Source of the DNA: Aquirhabdus parva
GTDB lineage: Bacteria > Pseudomonadota > Gammaproteobacteria > Pseudomonadales > Moraxellaceae
Assembly (NCBI RefSeq): GCF_003351745.1
Contig: NZ_CP031222.1
Coordinates: 1,532,207 to 1,596,206 of the forward strand
Direction of reading: 5' to 3'
DNA length: 64,000 bases
This document shows, piece by piece, positions 49,975 to 60,462 of the stretch. The notes beneath the pieces were generated by a model. The model did not search any database and was not told the origin of the DNA. It saw only the letters and a list, made by a program, of their open reading frames with translations. Made by a program: the position numbers and the translations under genes. How positions within the stretch are numbered: position 1 is the first letter of the stretch; every line of letters begins with the position of its first letter.

Positions 49975-51291
49975 CTATGGATTAGCTTTGCTCTGATAAC
50001 CATCAGTCAGTGTCCCCAAGAAGGTGATAAGGTCTTGAACGTCGGCATCAGACAAAACCGGTAAGCTGCCGACTGTTTTAGTGAATGGAGCATCACTAAA
50101 GTTAATATTATTTTGGTATTTGGCGGGTAGATCATTGAATTTATCGACTGTTCCATCCGCACGTTTGGGATAAACCCGTTCAGGGCGGGTATCTCGGTTA
50201 ACGTAAAAATTAATGACGTCTTTTAGACTATGATATTTCCCGTTATGAAAGAAAGCCTTGCGTAATGCAACGTTGCGTAGAGTGGGCGTTCTAAATAGAC
50301 CACAATTACTAGATTGTGTCACGTATATATCTGTTCGACCTGGACCGCATATCCCAAGATCGAAAAATGCTGGATTGTTATTTGCTTTGATTTCAAAGTT
50401 ACGTGGAACACCAAGAGCGACATACTCATAATCAGTAAATAGAGGTGGTCTGCCATCTGCGCGAGGTTTATCGAGATGGCATGCTGCGCAGTTGCCTTTT
50501 TTCGGATCATCAAATAACGCCAATCCGCGCTTTTCTGCATCAGTTAGTTTTACTTTTTGTTGTAAATATAGATCGTATTTGCTGTTGTAGGCGGAAAATA
50601 CTCGATCCTCTGACTGATAGCGAGCAATGAGAAACATGACTTCAGAAAGAAATAAGTCATCATTGGCAATTTTTTGAGGATCGATTAACTTTTTAAGATC
50701 ATTGAAATAATTTAGTTTTTTTATGCTCTGGATGAGTTCTTTTTTTGAGGAGTTTGCCATTTCAAGTGGATTCATGAGTGGGCCGATGGCTTGCTGTTTC
50801 AGAGAGCTCGCCCGCCCATCCCAAAAAAGGCCTCCATGCGGTGTGAGGAGTTTGGAATGATTGTTATTGACCGTTATTACCCGTGGGTGGTCATCATCAC
50901 TCGGTCCGATGGCAAATTGTGGAGCTTCTTTAGCATAGGTCAGATTAGGCGCAGCGCGGATTCCTTGTAAATGAAGATCTTTTCCACCCAGTTGTACTGC
51001 TAGAGCATTGGGTGGGCCAAATGCATAGGAGGGATTATGACAACTTGCACAAGAGATTTTTCCTGATGCGGACAGGGCAGGCTCAAAAAATAGTTTTCTC
51101 CCCATTTCTGCGCGAGTGCTTAAGGGAGTAGATGTATATGGATCGTAATTAACCTTAATCTTATTCTGTTGTGAATCTTCCTGTTTATTGGAGCCACAAG
51201 CACTGAGTAGGACAAGAATACATGCCATAGTGATGATTCTAATTCTCAATATCGGTTGTTTGATTGGATTAGAAAGGCTGTATTCAGGCAT
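49975..51291 (-). CDS. Di-haem cytochrome c peroxidase/MauG-family lipoprotein
   Basis: A 438-residue protein with two c-type haem motifs, CASCH (Cys81, Cys84, His85) and CAACH (Cys268, Cys271, His272), in the layout of bacterial cytochrome c peroxidases and MauG. The signal ends in LLSAC with Cys32, so the mature protein is a lipoprotein anchored on the periplasmic side. It would reduce H2O2 with electrons from a cytochrome or cupredoxin, or oxidise a protein or small-molecule partner. It is a single gene. At about 400 mature residues it is longer than a classical CcpA peroxidase (~320), closer to MauG-like variants. Confidence 0.9.
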   Translation of the reverse strand: MPEYSLSNPIKQPILRIRIITMACILVLLSACGSNKQEDSQQNKIKVNYDPYTSTPLSTRAEMGRKLFFEPALSASGKISCASCHNPSYAFGPPNALAVQLGGKDLHLQGIRAAPNLTYAKEAPQFAIGPSDDDHPRVITVNNNHSKLLTPHGGLFWDGRASSLKQQAIGPLMNPLEMANSSKKELIQSIKKLNYFNDLKKLIDPQKIANDDLFLSEVMFLIARYQSEDRVFSAYNSKYDLYLQQKVKLTDAEKRGLALFDDPKKGNCAACHLDKPRADGRPPLFTDYEYVALGVPRNFEIKANNNPAFFDLGICGPGRTDIYVTQSSNCGLFRTPTLRNVALRKAFFHNGKYHSLKDVINFYVNRDTRPERVYPKRADGTVDKFNDLPAKYQNNINFSDAPFTKTVGSLPVLSDADVQDLITFLGTLTDGYQSKANP

Positions 51292-51560
51292 GCGTAATGA
51301 ACTCGTATTACAAAGGTCAATTAGCCTATCGAAATATTATGACGATAATAATACGGCTTAGATTGGGTTTCTATTAAAAAAAGTTTAAATAATTATTATC
51401 ATCCAATTTATTACTTTAAATTTATTATTAAATAAACCCTGGCTAGAAAGTGTATACAGCGTCTTCATTTTCTTAGGCTTGTCATCTCTTGGTAATTGAT
51501 TTGTCACTATATCCGGTTAATTTATGCACTGTTTAAATTATCTGTGCAGAAGTAAATGCA

Positions 51561-52301
51561 ATGCCGAAATCTCAGCCCCCAGAATCAAAGCCTCCCCAAA
51601 AGAATCGTAAAAAAATATTTATCATTTCTGGGAGCCTCATACTGATTGCAGCTTCGCTCACTGTATTCTTTTATTTTTATAGCCCTAAAACAACTCCACA
51701 AGTCTCTACAACGAACATTATTCCAGATGCTGAAGAGCAGACAGAAGATGCGCGTCTTGCAGATCCACGTATTGTAAAACTGGTGAACGAACACACTAAG
51801 AATACACCTTGGAAACTGAGTGAAACGCCTAAGCCTTCATTTAAAGAGAATCATGTGGTTCAGATCAATCATGAACTGACGATGACGAGCCCAGCTCAAT
51901 CAGAAGACGAAACACAACAGTCCGCAAAGATAGCGCAAGCCAAATATGCTGCACAGTATATGTCGCCAGAACTGATTGACGTTTTATATCAAGAATATCA
52001 TCAGAACGGTAAAGCCGTATTGGCAAGCTTTGGGATCAATCAAGTGTGCCAGATGGATGGCTGTAAATATCAGGTTTCACCAGAGTCATCACTGCTTCAG
52101 GCTTATCAAGGACAAGTCGAAAAAGGCGACACCATCGATAGTATCAATGGACAGTCTCTTACCAAAGTGACGGACTATCAAAGTGCCAAAAACCTCATTT
52201 TTCAAAATAACCCCACCATGATTCAACTGACATCAGCGCAGGGGAATCAACGCATTATTTACATTAATCACAGCAAGTCCTCACTCTCATCCAACTTATA
52301 A
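51561..52301 (+). CDS. Membrane-anchored protein with PDZ-like C-terminal domain
   Basis: A 246-residue protein with a short basic cytoplasmic N-terminus, one membrane helix (about 19-41) and a periplasmic part. The C-terminal ~70 residues contain AYQGQVEKGDTIDSINGQSL and VTDYQSAKNLIFQ, reminiscent of a PDZ domain. Two Cys (about 166 and 171, QVCQMDGCKY) could form a disulfide. It is similar in layout to type II secretion PulC/GspC-like or PDZ-regulator proteins, but I cannot assign it. It precedes a phosphatase gene by 18 bases and is probably co-transcribed with it. Confidence 0.7.
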   Translation: MPKSQPPESKPPQKNRKKIFIISGSLILIAASLTVFFYFYSPKTTPQVSTTNIIPDAEEQTEDARLADPRIVKLVNEHTKNTPWKLSETPKPSFKENHVVQINHELTMTSPAQSEDETQQSAKIAQAKYAAQYMSPELIDVLYQEYHQNGKAVLASFGINQVCQMDGCKYQVSPESSLLQAYQGQVEKGDTIDSINGQSLTKVTDYQSAKNLIFQNNPTMIQLTSAQGNQRIIYINHSKSSLSSNL

Positions 52302-52319
52302 TTTTTAGGATATAAAATC

Positions 52320-53297
52320 ATGTATTTTAATACGTTAAAGACAGTTCTAAGTATTTCACTATTGGCAATCGCCTCTCAAGGGTACAGTGCTACGCCAGAA
52401 ACCATGAACTTTATTGTCATGGGGGATACTGGTACTGGTGCAGACGCACAATACCAAGTTGCTCATGCTATTGAAAAAATATGTAAAGAGAAGACCTGTA
52501 ACTTCGCGATAGGCATGGGTGACAATATCTATGAATATGGTGCAAATTCTGCGACAGACCCGCAGTTTCAAGACAAGTTTGAAAAACCTTACGCCAACCT
52601 AAACTTTCCATTCTTTATGGCGTTAGGAAATCATGATCAAAGCTTGGTCATGGCTGGTGATGGCGTTGCTTATTGGAAAGGCAGTGATGAGGTTAATTAC
52701 TCTGCACATAGCTCTAAATGGAAAATGCCAACACGCTATTATTCAGTCAATGCGAAAAACTCAGTTGCTGATGCTTTACTCATTGCGTATGACTCCAATC
52801 CAATGAAAACCTACTTACCACAATTGAATCCATACTGGTGGCCTAAAGGTACCTATATGCAAAATCAAGCACAGTGGATCAAAACAACCTTAGCCGGATC
52901 AACAGCGACTTGGAAGTTTGCATTTGCACATCACCAATACAAATCAAATGGTTCAGAAATTATCACACCATACTGGTGGTCAAGTCAGGCCAGCTTTGCT
53001 GAATCAACATTATGTGGGAAAGTTGACTTTATTCTTGCAGGGCACGTACATGCGATGGAAGTATTAGATCAGAAGGAAAACTGCGGGAGCGGTGTCACGA
53101 ATATGATCAACTCAGGCGCGGCCGCAAAAACGCAAACAGATCACAACAATGATTATAGTCTAGTCTTTGATACCTATAAAAATGGCGATCTAGGATTTAT
53201 GCTATTTACCATCAACGGTAAACGTTTAGACGTTACTGCATATACCGTGAAAGGCGATCAAACAACACTTGCGTTTACTAAGACTTATACCAAATAA
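52320..53297 (+). CDS. Exported purple-acid-type metallophosphoesterase
   Basis: A 325-residue calcineurin-like phosphoesterase with a Sec signal (MYFNTLKTVLSISLLAIASQ, cleavage near YSA). The metal-binding motifs are in order: FIVMGDTGTG, GMGDNIYEYG, ALGNHDQS, FAHHQYKSNG and LAGHVHAMEV. The arrangement is closest to tartrate-resistant (type 5) acid phosphatases. It would hydrolyse phosphate esters in the periplasm. It is the second gene of a pair with the PDZ-like protein and is followed by a strong terminator. Confidence 0.9.
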   Translation: MYFNTLKTVLSISLLAIASQGYSATPETMNFIVMGDTGTGADAQYQVAHAIEKICKEKTCNFAIGMGDNIYEYGANSATDPQFQDKFEKPYANLNFPFFMALGNHDQSLVMAGDGVAYWKGSDEVNYSAHSSKWKMPTRYYSVNAKNSVADALLIAYDSNPMKTYLPQLNPYWWPKGTYMQNQAQWIKTTLAGSTATWKFAFAHHQYKSNGSEIITPYWWSSQASFAESTLCGKVDFILAGHVHAMEVLDQKENCGSGVTNMINSGAAAKTQTDHNNDYSLVFDTYKNGDLGFMLFTINGKRLDVTAYTVKGDQTTLAFTKTYTK

Positions 53298-53316
53298 GCA
53301 CCTTTTAAAAGTTCAA

Positions 53317-53352
53317 AAAAACCGCTTGAATCTTATGGTTCAAGCGGTTTTT
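53317..53352 (+). terminator. Rho-independent terminator after the phosphatase gene
   Basis: A 14-bp stem (53317-53330 with 53339-53352) around AAACCGCTTGAA, 8-base loop, ending in five T residues. Confidence 0.92.
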
Positions 53353-53429
53353 CTATTTTTCCCATGAAAATGATGTATTACTGACAATTAAGTCCGTACA
53401 ATTCTTGATTATTTTTCTCTTAGGGATTT

Positions 53430-53996
53430 ATGGTCTTGGCAATTAATAGTGTCCGTAGTAAGGATGCCTTGATTGAAATAATTAATCGAGGAGAGCAGCC
53501 CAAATATATTTTTTTCTGGGGGCATCAGAAAAGTAAAGCTGAGAGCGTCACAAAAACATGCTTTAGCCAATGGTATGAAGCCTCATTTGATGTTGAAAGC
53601 GACCACTATTTAACGGCTGAGCATTTCATGATGGCAAAAAAAGCCGAACTTTTTGGTGATATAGAAATAAAAAATAAAATTTTAAAAGCAAAGGATCCTG
53701 GGAAAGCGAAGGCATTAGGTCGTTTGGTAGACGGATTTGATCATGAAGTTTGGTTAAAACATCGATGGGATATTGTTGTACAAGCAAATATTCATAAATT
53801 TCAACAAAATTTACGTTTGAAAGAGTATTTGCTCAGTACTCAAAGCCGAGTTTTAGTTGAAGCCAGCCCAGTAGACCAGATATGGGGAATTGGTCTTGAC
53901 GCAGCATCACCTTTTGCTGAGTTACCTGAAAAGTGGCAAGGACTCAATTTACTAGGTTTTGCTTTAATGGAAGTTCGATCATTAGTGAGTGAGTAG
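53430..53996 (+). CDS. NADAR-domain protein (YbiA-like)
   Basis: A 188-residue NADAR/YbiA-family protein. The signature elements are IFFWGH, SQWYEASF, YLTAEHFMMAKKAELF, ALGRLVDGFD, IVVQANIHKF and LVEASPVDQIWGIGL. NADAR proteins cleave N-glycosidic bonds. Known members act on riboflavin-pathway intermediates or remove ADP-ribose from guanine. An anti-phage or damage-clearing role has been described for some relatives, but this one stands alone. It is a single gene between the phosphatase terminator and lipA (convergent). Confidence 0.9.
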   Translation: MVLAINSVRSKDALIEIINRGEQPKYIFFWGHQKSKAESVTKTCFSQWYEASFDVESDHYLTAEHFMMAKKAELFGDIEIKNKILKAKDPGKAKALGRLVDGFDHEVWLKHRWDIVVQANIHKFQQNLRLKEYLLSTQSRVLVEASPVDQIWGIGLDAASPFAELPEKWQGLNLLGFALMEVRSLVSE

Positions 53997-54034
53997 CTAT
54001 TTGATAGTCACTCACATCTAATTTCAACTTGCCA

Positions 54035-55081
54035 TCATGCAACGACGGCTGCACTACGACGTACGGGAGGAACCGGCTCACCGCGGTACTGACGATCTGC
54101 AAAATAACTGGAACGAACCATCGGTGCCGCCCAAATATTTCTAAAACCTAAACTTTGACCATGAGCGGTATAGCGTTCAAACTCATCGGGATGGACGAAG
54201 CGCTCAACTGGTGCATGACTTTTTGAAGGTTGCAAATATTGGCCGATAGTGATGTAGTCAACATCATGCGCACGTAAATCATCTAAAAGCGCAAGGACTT
54301 CTTCTTCAGTTTCACCCAAACCGACCATTAACCCACACTTAGTTGGGATATCAGGGCAGACTTCTTTAAATTTTTTCAGAAGATTCAATGAATGTTGGTA
54401 ATCTGATCCAGGACGCATGGCTTTATACAGGCGTGGAACAGTTTCAATATTATGGTTAAATACATCGGGAGGACACTCCGCCATAATGCGCAGAGCGATA
54501 TCCATGCGACCACGGAAGTCAGGAACGAGTATCTCAAGCAATGTATCAGGACTAGTTTTACGTGTTTCCACGATACAGTCTACGAAGTGCTGGGCGCCAC
54601 CATCAAGCAGATCATCACGATCAACAGAGGTAATGACCGCATATTTCAAACCTAGACCAGAAATCGTTTCTGCCATATGACGTGGTTCGTCTGGATCAAG
54701 TGCATTAGGACGACCATGTGCCACATCACAAAATGGACAGCGTCTGGTACAAATATCACCCATGATCATAAAAGTGGCAGTACCCCCACCAAAACACTCA
54801 GCAAGGTTTGGGCAGGCCGCTTCTTCGCAAACTGTATGTAACTTCTGAGCACGCAGTGTATCTTTGATACGTTGCACTTCTGCAGGCGCGGTCATCTTGA
54901 CACGAATCCAATCAGGCTTACGAGGTAACTCCGTCGTTGGAATAATTTTGACAGGAATCCGAGCCATCTTCTCAGCACCACGCAGTTTTTCACCTTGGAC
55001 AGCTCTTTGGGGCGCGGGGCGGGGTGTATCGGTGGATGTAGTGATGTTCATTGCATTTGTTGCGAGGGGTGTTGTAGACAT
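54035..55081 (-). CDS. lipA: Lipoyl synthase LipA
   Basis: A 348-residue radical-SAM enzyme that inserts two sulfurs into protein-bound octanoyl groups. The auxiliary cluster motif ([12 protein letters not shown]) and the radical-SAM motif (CTRRCPFC) are complete, and the C-terminal RSSY anchor (MVRSSYFAD) is present. I chose the ATG at 55081 over a TTG at 55108. The N-terminal ~40 residues are low-complexity and typical of longer LipA forms. It is divergent from sthA with a gap of about 240 bases. Confidence 0.96.
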   Translation of the reverse strand: MSTTPLATNAMNITTSTDTPRPAPQRAVQGEKLRGAEKMARIPVKIIPTTELPRKPDWIRVKMTAPAEVQRIKDTLRAQKLHTVCEEAACPNLAECFGGGTATFMIMGDICTRRCPFCDVAHGRPNALDPDEPRHMAETISGLGLKYAVITSVDRDDLLDGGAQHFVDCIVETRKTSPDTLLEILVPDFRGRMDIALRIMAECPPDVFNHNIETVPRLYKAMRPGSDYQHSLNLLKKFKEVCPDIPTKCGLMVGLGETEEEVLALLDDLRAHDVDYITIGQYLQPSKSHAPVERFVHPDEFERYTAHGQSLGFRNIWAAPMVRSSYFADRQYRGEPVPPVRRSAAVVA

Positions 55082-55324
55082 GGAAAGCCGTAGCCTCTGC
55101 TGATTCAAGCAATATTATGTAGTATGTCTTTATTATAGGTCATTCGTCGTTTTTTCAACATTGGATAATGTTGTTTTTTCTTCAAGCAAGGAGTCGCGTG
55201 ATGCAGAACCTATGCTTATTCATTTTTGTTGATTTTTGATTAATACATTCATATTTCAATGTATTATATCTTTGATAAAAGAAGTCATTTGCTATCGTCC
55301 CTTGTAGAGAAACCGAGAACTGCT

Positions 55325-56743
55325 ATGCCACGCAAAAAAAAGTCTGAAGAACAACCTCAATATCAATTTGACGCCATCGTTCTCGGTGCAGGGCCAGCAG
55401 GTGAAGGCGCAGCAATGAAGCTTGCCAAAAGTGGGCGAAACGTTGCGATGGTTGATTTGCGCGATGTGGTTGGAGGGAATTGTGCGCACGTCGGTACAAT
55501 CCCAAGTAAGACCTTACGTCAGACTGTATTTAACATCATGCGTTATCAGCGTGATCCGTTATTCCAAAAAGTCGGTGAGTGGAAGCATGTCCCGTTAAAC
55601 AAAATTTTGAGCAGCGCACGTAAAGTTATCAATCAGCAGGTTGAAACCCACACACGTTTTTATGAACGTAATCAGATTGAAATTTATCATGGTCATGCCA
55701 TCATTAATGGTCCACACTCGCTCACTGTGCATTTGCGTGATGGTGGGCAAGAAACATTAACGTTTGATCAACTTATGATTGCGACAGGTAGTCGCCCTTA
55801 CCAGCCTAAGAATATCGATTTTAATCATCCTCGCGTATTTGATAGCGATAAAATTTTAACGCTCGACTATCCAATTCAGAAAATTATTATCTATGGTGCT
55901 GGGGTCATTGGTTGTGAATATGCATCCATTTTTATTGGTTTAGGCTATAAGGTTGAATTGATTAATACTCAAGCACAATTATTGAGCTATCTGGATGATG
56001 AAATTGCGGATGCGCTGTCTTACTACCTGCGCGAATTGGGTGTTCTTATTCGTCATAACGAAACCATCGAATCCTTAGAGACTGATGATGACTATGTCAT
56101 TCTTAAGCTGTTAAGCGGCAAAAAAATCAAAGCTGATGCGATACTCTGGTGTAATGGCCGCTCTGGGAATACAGATGGTATGGGACTAGAAAATTTGGGA
56201 TTAACTACCAATAGTCGTGGCCAACTATCCGTCAATGATCAGTATCAAACAAGTGTTCCGCATGTCCATGCAGCAGGGGATGTGATTGGCTGGCCGTCAT
56301 TGGCTTCAGCCGCCTACGATCAAGGACGTTGCGCAGGTGCGCATATGGTGGGTGAGGAGAATGTGCCCCCAGTTACGAGTATTCCCACCGGTATTTATAC
56401 CATTCCAGAAATCTCATCAATTGGCAAAACTGAACAACAACTCACCGAAGAAAAAGTACCCTACGAAGTCGGGCAGGCTTCTTTTAAACATCTTGCACGT
56501 GCACAAATTACTGGTGATACGGTTGGCGTACTGAAGTTATTATTCCACCGTGAAACTTTAGAAATTTTAGGGATCCATTGTTTTGGCAATAATGCCGCGG
56601 AAATTGTTCATATTGGTCAGGCCGTGATGCTGAATCAAACAAATAACAGTCTGCATTATTTTACCCAGACGACATTTAATTATCCTACGATGGCAGAGGC
56701 ATATCGCGTAGCGGCGTTAAATGGTATGAATCGGTTGTTCTAA
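55325..56743 (+). CDS. sthA: Soluble pyridine nucleotide transhydrogenase SthA
   Basis: A 472-residue flavoprotein disulfide-reductase-fold enzyme that transfers hydride between NADPH and NAD+. The FAD motif [18 protein letters not shown] is near residue 22. The segment [16 protein letters not shown] keeps only one of the two redox cysteines (Thr replaces the second), the hallmark that separates SthA from lipoamide dehydrogenase. The NAD motif is [16 protein letters not shown] chose the ATG at 55325 (MPRKKKSEE), close to the E. coli length of 466, over one at 55259 that would overlap a likely promoter. Confidence 0.95.
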   Translation: MPRKKKSEEQPQYQFDAIVLGAGPAGEGAAMKLAKSGRNVAMVDLRDVVGGNCAHVGTIPSKTLRQTVFNIMRYQRDPLFQKVGEWKHVPLNKILSSARKVINQQVETHTRFYERNQIEIYHGHAIINGPHSLTVHLRDGGQETLTFDQLMIATGSRPYQPKNIDFNHPRVFDSDKILTLDYPIQKIIIYGAGVIGCEYASIFIGLGYKVELINTQAQLLSYLDDEIADALSYYLRELGVLIRHNETIESLETDDDYVILKLLSGKKIKADAILWCNGRSGNTDGMGLENLGLTTNSRGQLSVNDQYQTSVPHVHAAGDVIGWPSLASAAYDQGRCAGAHMVGEENVPPVTSIPTGIYTIPEISSIGKTEQQLTEEKVPYEVGQASFKHLARAQITGDTVGVLKLLFHRETLEILGIHCFGNNAAEIVHIGQAVMLNQTNNSLHYFTQTTFNYPTMAEAYRVAALNGMNRLF

Positions 56744-56768
56744 TTTTTAAATATTTTCAGTTTTCTAG

Positions 56769-56801
56769 AAAATGCCTAGGTTATAAATACTAGGCATTTT
56801 T
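56769..56801. terminator. Terminator between convergent sthA and acyltransferase genes
   Basis: An 11-bp stem (AAAATGCCTAG 56769-56779, CTAGGCATTTT 56790-56800) with a 10-base loop and T-rich 3' side. A-rich flanks on the other side allow function in both directions. Confidence 0.85.
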
Positions 56802-56805
56802 CTTT

Positions 56806-57579
56806 TTATAGATGTGTTTTTTGAGAAAGTGCTTCTTCAATTGCGGTGGCGACCCGTGTCCTTAATTCAGCTTTGACCGCCTCATGCTGTTCAATTGGGA
56901 TCTGATAGGTTTCAATCCGTGGACAAAATTTGAAGTGTAGAGCATGACGTTTCGGTATAAATGGAATTCCTAAAAATCCGGTCGTAATTGGAATAAAGGC
57001 CTCTCCATTACGCATCCGCTGGAGTATTCCAACGCGTTGTAATCCTTTACCCAGCAGTGATTTTCTAAAATCATTAGAGTCGTATTTGATATCGACTAAC
57101 TCTTCACCACCAATCGCGGCAAAAGGAATGATGTCATATCCATGGGCCAGTGCCAGCTCGATAAAACCATAACGACTCTTCCACACAAGTTGATAGGCTT
57201 CACCTTTATTTTTAAGTACCTCACGGCCTCCACCAGGATAAAGTAAAATATGCTCACCCATCTGCATCAGTTCATGAATGGATTCCCGAGTGCCTTCAAA
57301 AGCCCCATAGCGCTGTAAGAAGTTTCCCCAAAAAGGGATTTGGAAATGGATTCGGTCGCCTACGCCCCGCAAATAGATATTCTTTTTGAGATATAGACCC
57401 GTGATCAGTGAAGATACATCGTAACCCATAATTGTATGGTTTCCGATATAGAGAGCAGGTCTCATCCGATCCAGATGTTCAAGTCCACTGAATGTCGTTG
57501 CAAACCATGCGTTCAGCGGACGAGAGAGTCGCTTTATTTTTGAAGGAGATGGCGGCGTGAAGCTGAGCAAATTATCCAT
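56806..57579 (-). CDS. LPLAT/DAGAT-like acyltransferase
   Basis: A 257-residue acyltransferase of the lysophospholipid/diacylglycerol acyltransferase fold. The catalytic motif appears as GNHTIMGYD (His-x5-Asp), with FEGTRESIHELMQMGEHIL and the phosphate-binding-like YPGGGREV, similar to the TMEM68/plant PES-type DAGAT relatives. It would move an acyl chain to a glycerolipid acceptor. I chose the ATG at 57579, with AAGG eight bases upstream, over a TTG at 57609. It is a separate gene downstream of purT on the same strand, with a 68-base gap. Confidence 0.85.
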   Translation of the reverse strand: MDNLLSFTPPSPSKIKRLSRPLNAWFATTFSGLEHLDRMRPALYIGNHTIMGYDVSSLITGLYLKKNIYLRGVGDRIHFQIPFWGNFLQRYGAFEGTRESIHELMQMGEHILLYPGGGREVLKNKGEAYQLVWKSRYGFIELALAHGYDIIPFAAIGGEELVDIKYDSNDFRKSLLGKGLQRVGILQRMRNGEAFIPITTGFLGIPFIPKRHALHFKFCPRIETYQIPIEQHEAVKAELRTRVATAIEEALSQKTHL

Positions 57580-57647
57580 TTCTTGCGCCTTATCATGTTT
57601 TAATGACAAATACCTTTAATCATCTTCACGCCAATTTTCAACAAGGC

Positions 57648-58850
57648 TTAATTAGCAACCTTGACAGAGTCAGCAGATTGTTTTGCAAGTAGACGAGCCG
57701 TATCGGTATCTTTAGCACGAACCGTCGCGACACCAACTCGACGACGCGCAAAACCTTCAGGCTTACCAAATAAACGTAAATCACTACCAGCAATGCTCAG
57801 CGCTTTTTCGACTCCAGTGAAAGTTAGATTTTTACCTTCAAGCCCTGCATAAATAACAGCACTAGCCGCAGCACTATGGCGTGTGGTGTCAACTGGCAAA
57901 CCTAAAATTGCACGGGCATGCAACTCAAACTCACTTTGAAATTGACTGGCTAATGTGACGAGGCCAGTATCGTGTGGGCGTGGTGATACTTCGCTGAACC
58001 AAACCATGTCGCCACGGACAAAAAGTTCAACACCAAACAAACCACAGCCACCGAGTGCAGTTGTTACAACATCTGCGATACGCTTGGCTTCAATGAGCGC
58101 CTTTTCAGTCATGGGTTGTGGCTGCCAGCTTTCGACATAATCGCCTGCATCTTGACGGTGACCGATAGCATCACAAAAATGGGTTTCAATAGTGCCTGTT
58201 TCAGGATTTTTTGCACGTACTGTGAGAAGGGTGATCTCAAAGTCAAAATTGATTTGGCCTTCAACAATCACTTTACCAGAGTTAACGCGACCACCTTCCA
58301 TTGCATAAGCCCATGCTGCTTCAACTTGATCGTAACTCGTTACACGTGATTGACCTTTCCCACTAGAAGACATAACAGGCTTAACAAAACAGGGGTAGCC
58401 AATATTGTCACACGCCGCTTTGAAGCTTTCTAGGCTATCAGCAAAACGGTAAGACGAGGTTGGTAGACTTAAGTTTTCTGCTGCCAGTTTACGAATCCCT
58501 TCGCGATTCATCGTCAGATTTGCGGCTTTTGCCGAAGGGATGACAGTTGCCGTCCCAGCGGCTTCAACTTCTAATAAAACTTCAGTAGCAATGGCTTCAA
58601 TCTCTGGAACGATGAGATTGGGTTTGACCTTTTCGATTAAAGCTTTCAATGCTACGGCATCTGTCATCGTCAGAACATGAGACTGATGTGCAACTTGCAT
58701 GGCCGGAGCATCGGCATATCGATCTGCAGCATGAACTTCCACACCAAGACGCTGTAAAGAAATTGCAACTTCTTTGCCCAGCTCACCAGAACCTAACAGC
58801 AATACACGAAAAGCAGAAGATTGAAGAGGGGTTCCTAGGGTAACGGTCAT
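57648..58850 (-). CDS. purT: Formate-dependent phosphoribosylglycinamide formyltransferase PurT
   Basis: A 400-residue ATP-grasp enzyme that formylates GAR using formate and ATP in purine synthesis. The N-terminal [17 protein letters not shown], then [12 protein letters not shown] (ATP-binding loop), [12 protein letters not shown] and [14 protein letters not shown] are diagnostic. I prefer the ATG at 58850 with GAGA upstream. A second ATG four codons earlier (58862) has no good ribosome-binding site. Length matches E. coli PurT (392). Confidence 0.96.
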   Translation of the reverse strand: MTVTLGTPLQSSAFRVLLLGSGELGKEVAISLQRLGVEVHAADRYADAPAMQVAHQSHVLTMTDAVALKALIEKVKPNLIVPEIEAIATEVLLEVEAAGTATVIPSAKAANLTMNREGIRKLAAENLSLPTSSYRFADSLESFKAACDNIGYPCFVKPVMSSSGKGQSRVTSYDQVEAAWAYAMEGGRVNSGKVIVEGQINFDFEITLLTVRAKNPETGTIETHFCDAIGHRQDAGDYVESWQPQPMTEKALIEAKRIADVVTTALGGCGLFGVELFVRGDMVWFSEVSPRPHDTGLVTLASQFQSEFELHARAILGLPVDTTRHSAAASAVIYAGLEGKNLTFTGVEKALSIAGSDLRLFGKPEGFARRRVGVATVRAKDTDTARLLAKQSADSVKVAN

Positions 58851-58988
58851 GGCAAGTCTCATTTAAAAATCGAAAATCTAAACATAAGAATAGCAGATTA
58901 TCATTTTTTGAAACATTACAGATTTTGCTAGAATGGTTTTTTATATTGTAAGTAGATAATAATATTAACTATATTCTAATCACGCTTT

Positions 58989-59510
58989 TTAAAGCGTCTT
59001 GTAGTAAAAAGCAGTTGCACGTAGTTGACCATTTGGATCAGCCGCAAAACCAGGAATTTCACCCACACGCTTCCAGCCCAAGCACTGATAGACCTTCTCC
59101 GCATCTGAACCCAATTGTGTGTCTAAAACTAATAATGTTCGAGCGTGTTCTTTTGCTGTATTTTCTAATGCTTGCATCAGTTGATTAGCAATGCCTTGAC
59201 CTCTATATGCCTTGAGCACAAATAACTTTTGCACTTCAGCACGATGTTGCCCATTTTCTTTAGTTGATAATGAAAGCTGTACGGAACCAACGACTTGATC
59301 ATCACTCATCGCTACCCATAACATTAAATCAGACCCTAGCCCTTTCAGTGTATTTTGCCAATAGAAGCGTGCGGTATCTGGTGATAGAGGGGAAAGAAAA
59401 CCAACAGAGGCACCGTTTTCAACACTGTTAATGAGCAAAACCGAAAGTTGCTCAGTTAGTTCTGGCGTACCGTGCGTTATTTGAAGAATTGTTTTATGTT
59501 GAACAGTCAT
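58989..59510 (-). CDS. GNAT-family N-acetyltransferase
   Basis: A 173-residue GNAT. The acetyl-CoA binding motif A is VQKLFVLKAYRGQGIANQLM, with the preceding beta-strand WVAMSDDQVVGSVQLSLS and the downstream motif VYQCLGWKRVGEIP. The substrate is unknown. It is a single gene, divergent from the HD hydrolase gene. Confidence 0.92.
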   Translation of the reverse strand: MTVQHKTILQITHGTPELTEQLSVLLINSVENGASVGFLSPLSPDTARFYWQNTLKGLGSDLMLWVAMSDDQVVGSVQLSLSTKENGQHRAEVQKLFVLKAYRGQGIANQLMQALENTAKEHARTLLVLDTQLGSDAEKVYQCLGWKRVGEIPGFAADPNGQLRATAFYYKTL

Positions 59511-59634
59511 GATCTTATTTCTTTGAGCTAAATCGATGTGTATAAATTGTAGACCAGTTAATATGAACTCACTGTTATTAATCCGTGATTCAGTTTAAAC
59601 CTTCACTCAAGTACGAAAGGCATCAGGAGCTGTC

Positions 59635-60273
59635 ATGATTGATGAGCAAAATTTGCAACTGTTAGAGCGGTCATGGCGACGTTCTTTTCAGACTTATCCG
59701 TTTAGCCAGAACCAATCTGACTCCTTGTTTACTCAACTTTTAAAGGCATATAGCGAAAGTCAGCGTAGTTATCATACGCTTCAACATTTAATGGAGTGTT
59801 TAACTAAGTTTGAACGCGTGTTTGAACTAAGTGACCATCCAAGAGAAATCGAAGTTGCACTTTGGTTTCACGATGCCATCTATGATGTGAAAGGCCATGA
59901 TAATGAACGTATGAGTGCAGATTGGGCGAAAAAGAGTGTTTTAGATGCAGGTGGTACTGTAGATGAAGGTAATCGAATTTATGATTTGATCATGATAACC
60001 CAGCATTCTGCGCTCCCTCAAACGCACGATGAGAAAGTACTGGTGGATATTGATTTATCCATTCTTGGTGAGAGCATGGAACGTTTTGATGAATATGATC
60101 GACAAGTTCGACAGGAATACGCATGGGTTGCAGATGATATTTTTAAGGAAAAACGTCGAGAGGTCTTAGGAGGTTTTTTGGCTCGATCACAAATATTTAA
60201 TTCGGAATATTTCTTTACTCATTTTGAACATTTTGCTCGAGAAAATTTAAAACGGGCGTTATCGCAACTATAA
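59635..60273 (+). CDS. HD-superfamily metal-dependent hydrolase
   Basis: A 212-residue predicted phosphohydrolase of the HD superfamily. The metal ligands fit YHTLQHLMECL (His), ALWFHDAIYD (His-Asp) and VDIDLSILG (distal Asp). Family members of this length are annotated as predicted metal-dependent HD phosphohydrolases, with a tRNA-nucleotidyltransferase-like helical bundle. The substrate is unknown. AGGAG precedes the ATG by six bases. It is a single gene before glcB. Confidence 0.88.
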   Translation: MIDEQNLQLLERSWRRSFQTYPFSQNQSDSLFTQLLKAYSESQRSYHTLQHLMECLTKFERVFELSDHPREIEVALWFHDAIYDVKGHDNERMSADWAKKSVLDAGGTVDEGNRIYDLIMITQHSALPQTHDEKVLVDIDLSILGESMERFDEYDRQVRQEYAWVADDIFKEKRREVLGGFLARSQIFNSEYFFTHFEHFARENLKRALSQL

Positions 60274-60462
60274 GGTTCATAGCGCCAGCATATGAATAGT
60301 AATGTGAACAACTCACTAATCTTCACAGAGGACTAACACTTGTATAAGCTGCAAATTCCCTCATAACAAAGTATAATTACAGCCTTTCTTTTCTGCTGCG
60401 TTCAAAAAAACGACGCGGCTTGATGCTCAATCGCAACCACTGAAGCAAAATTAGGACAGACC

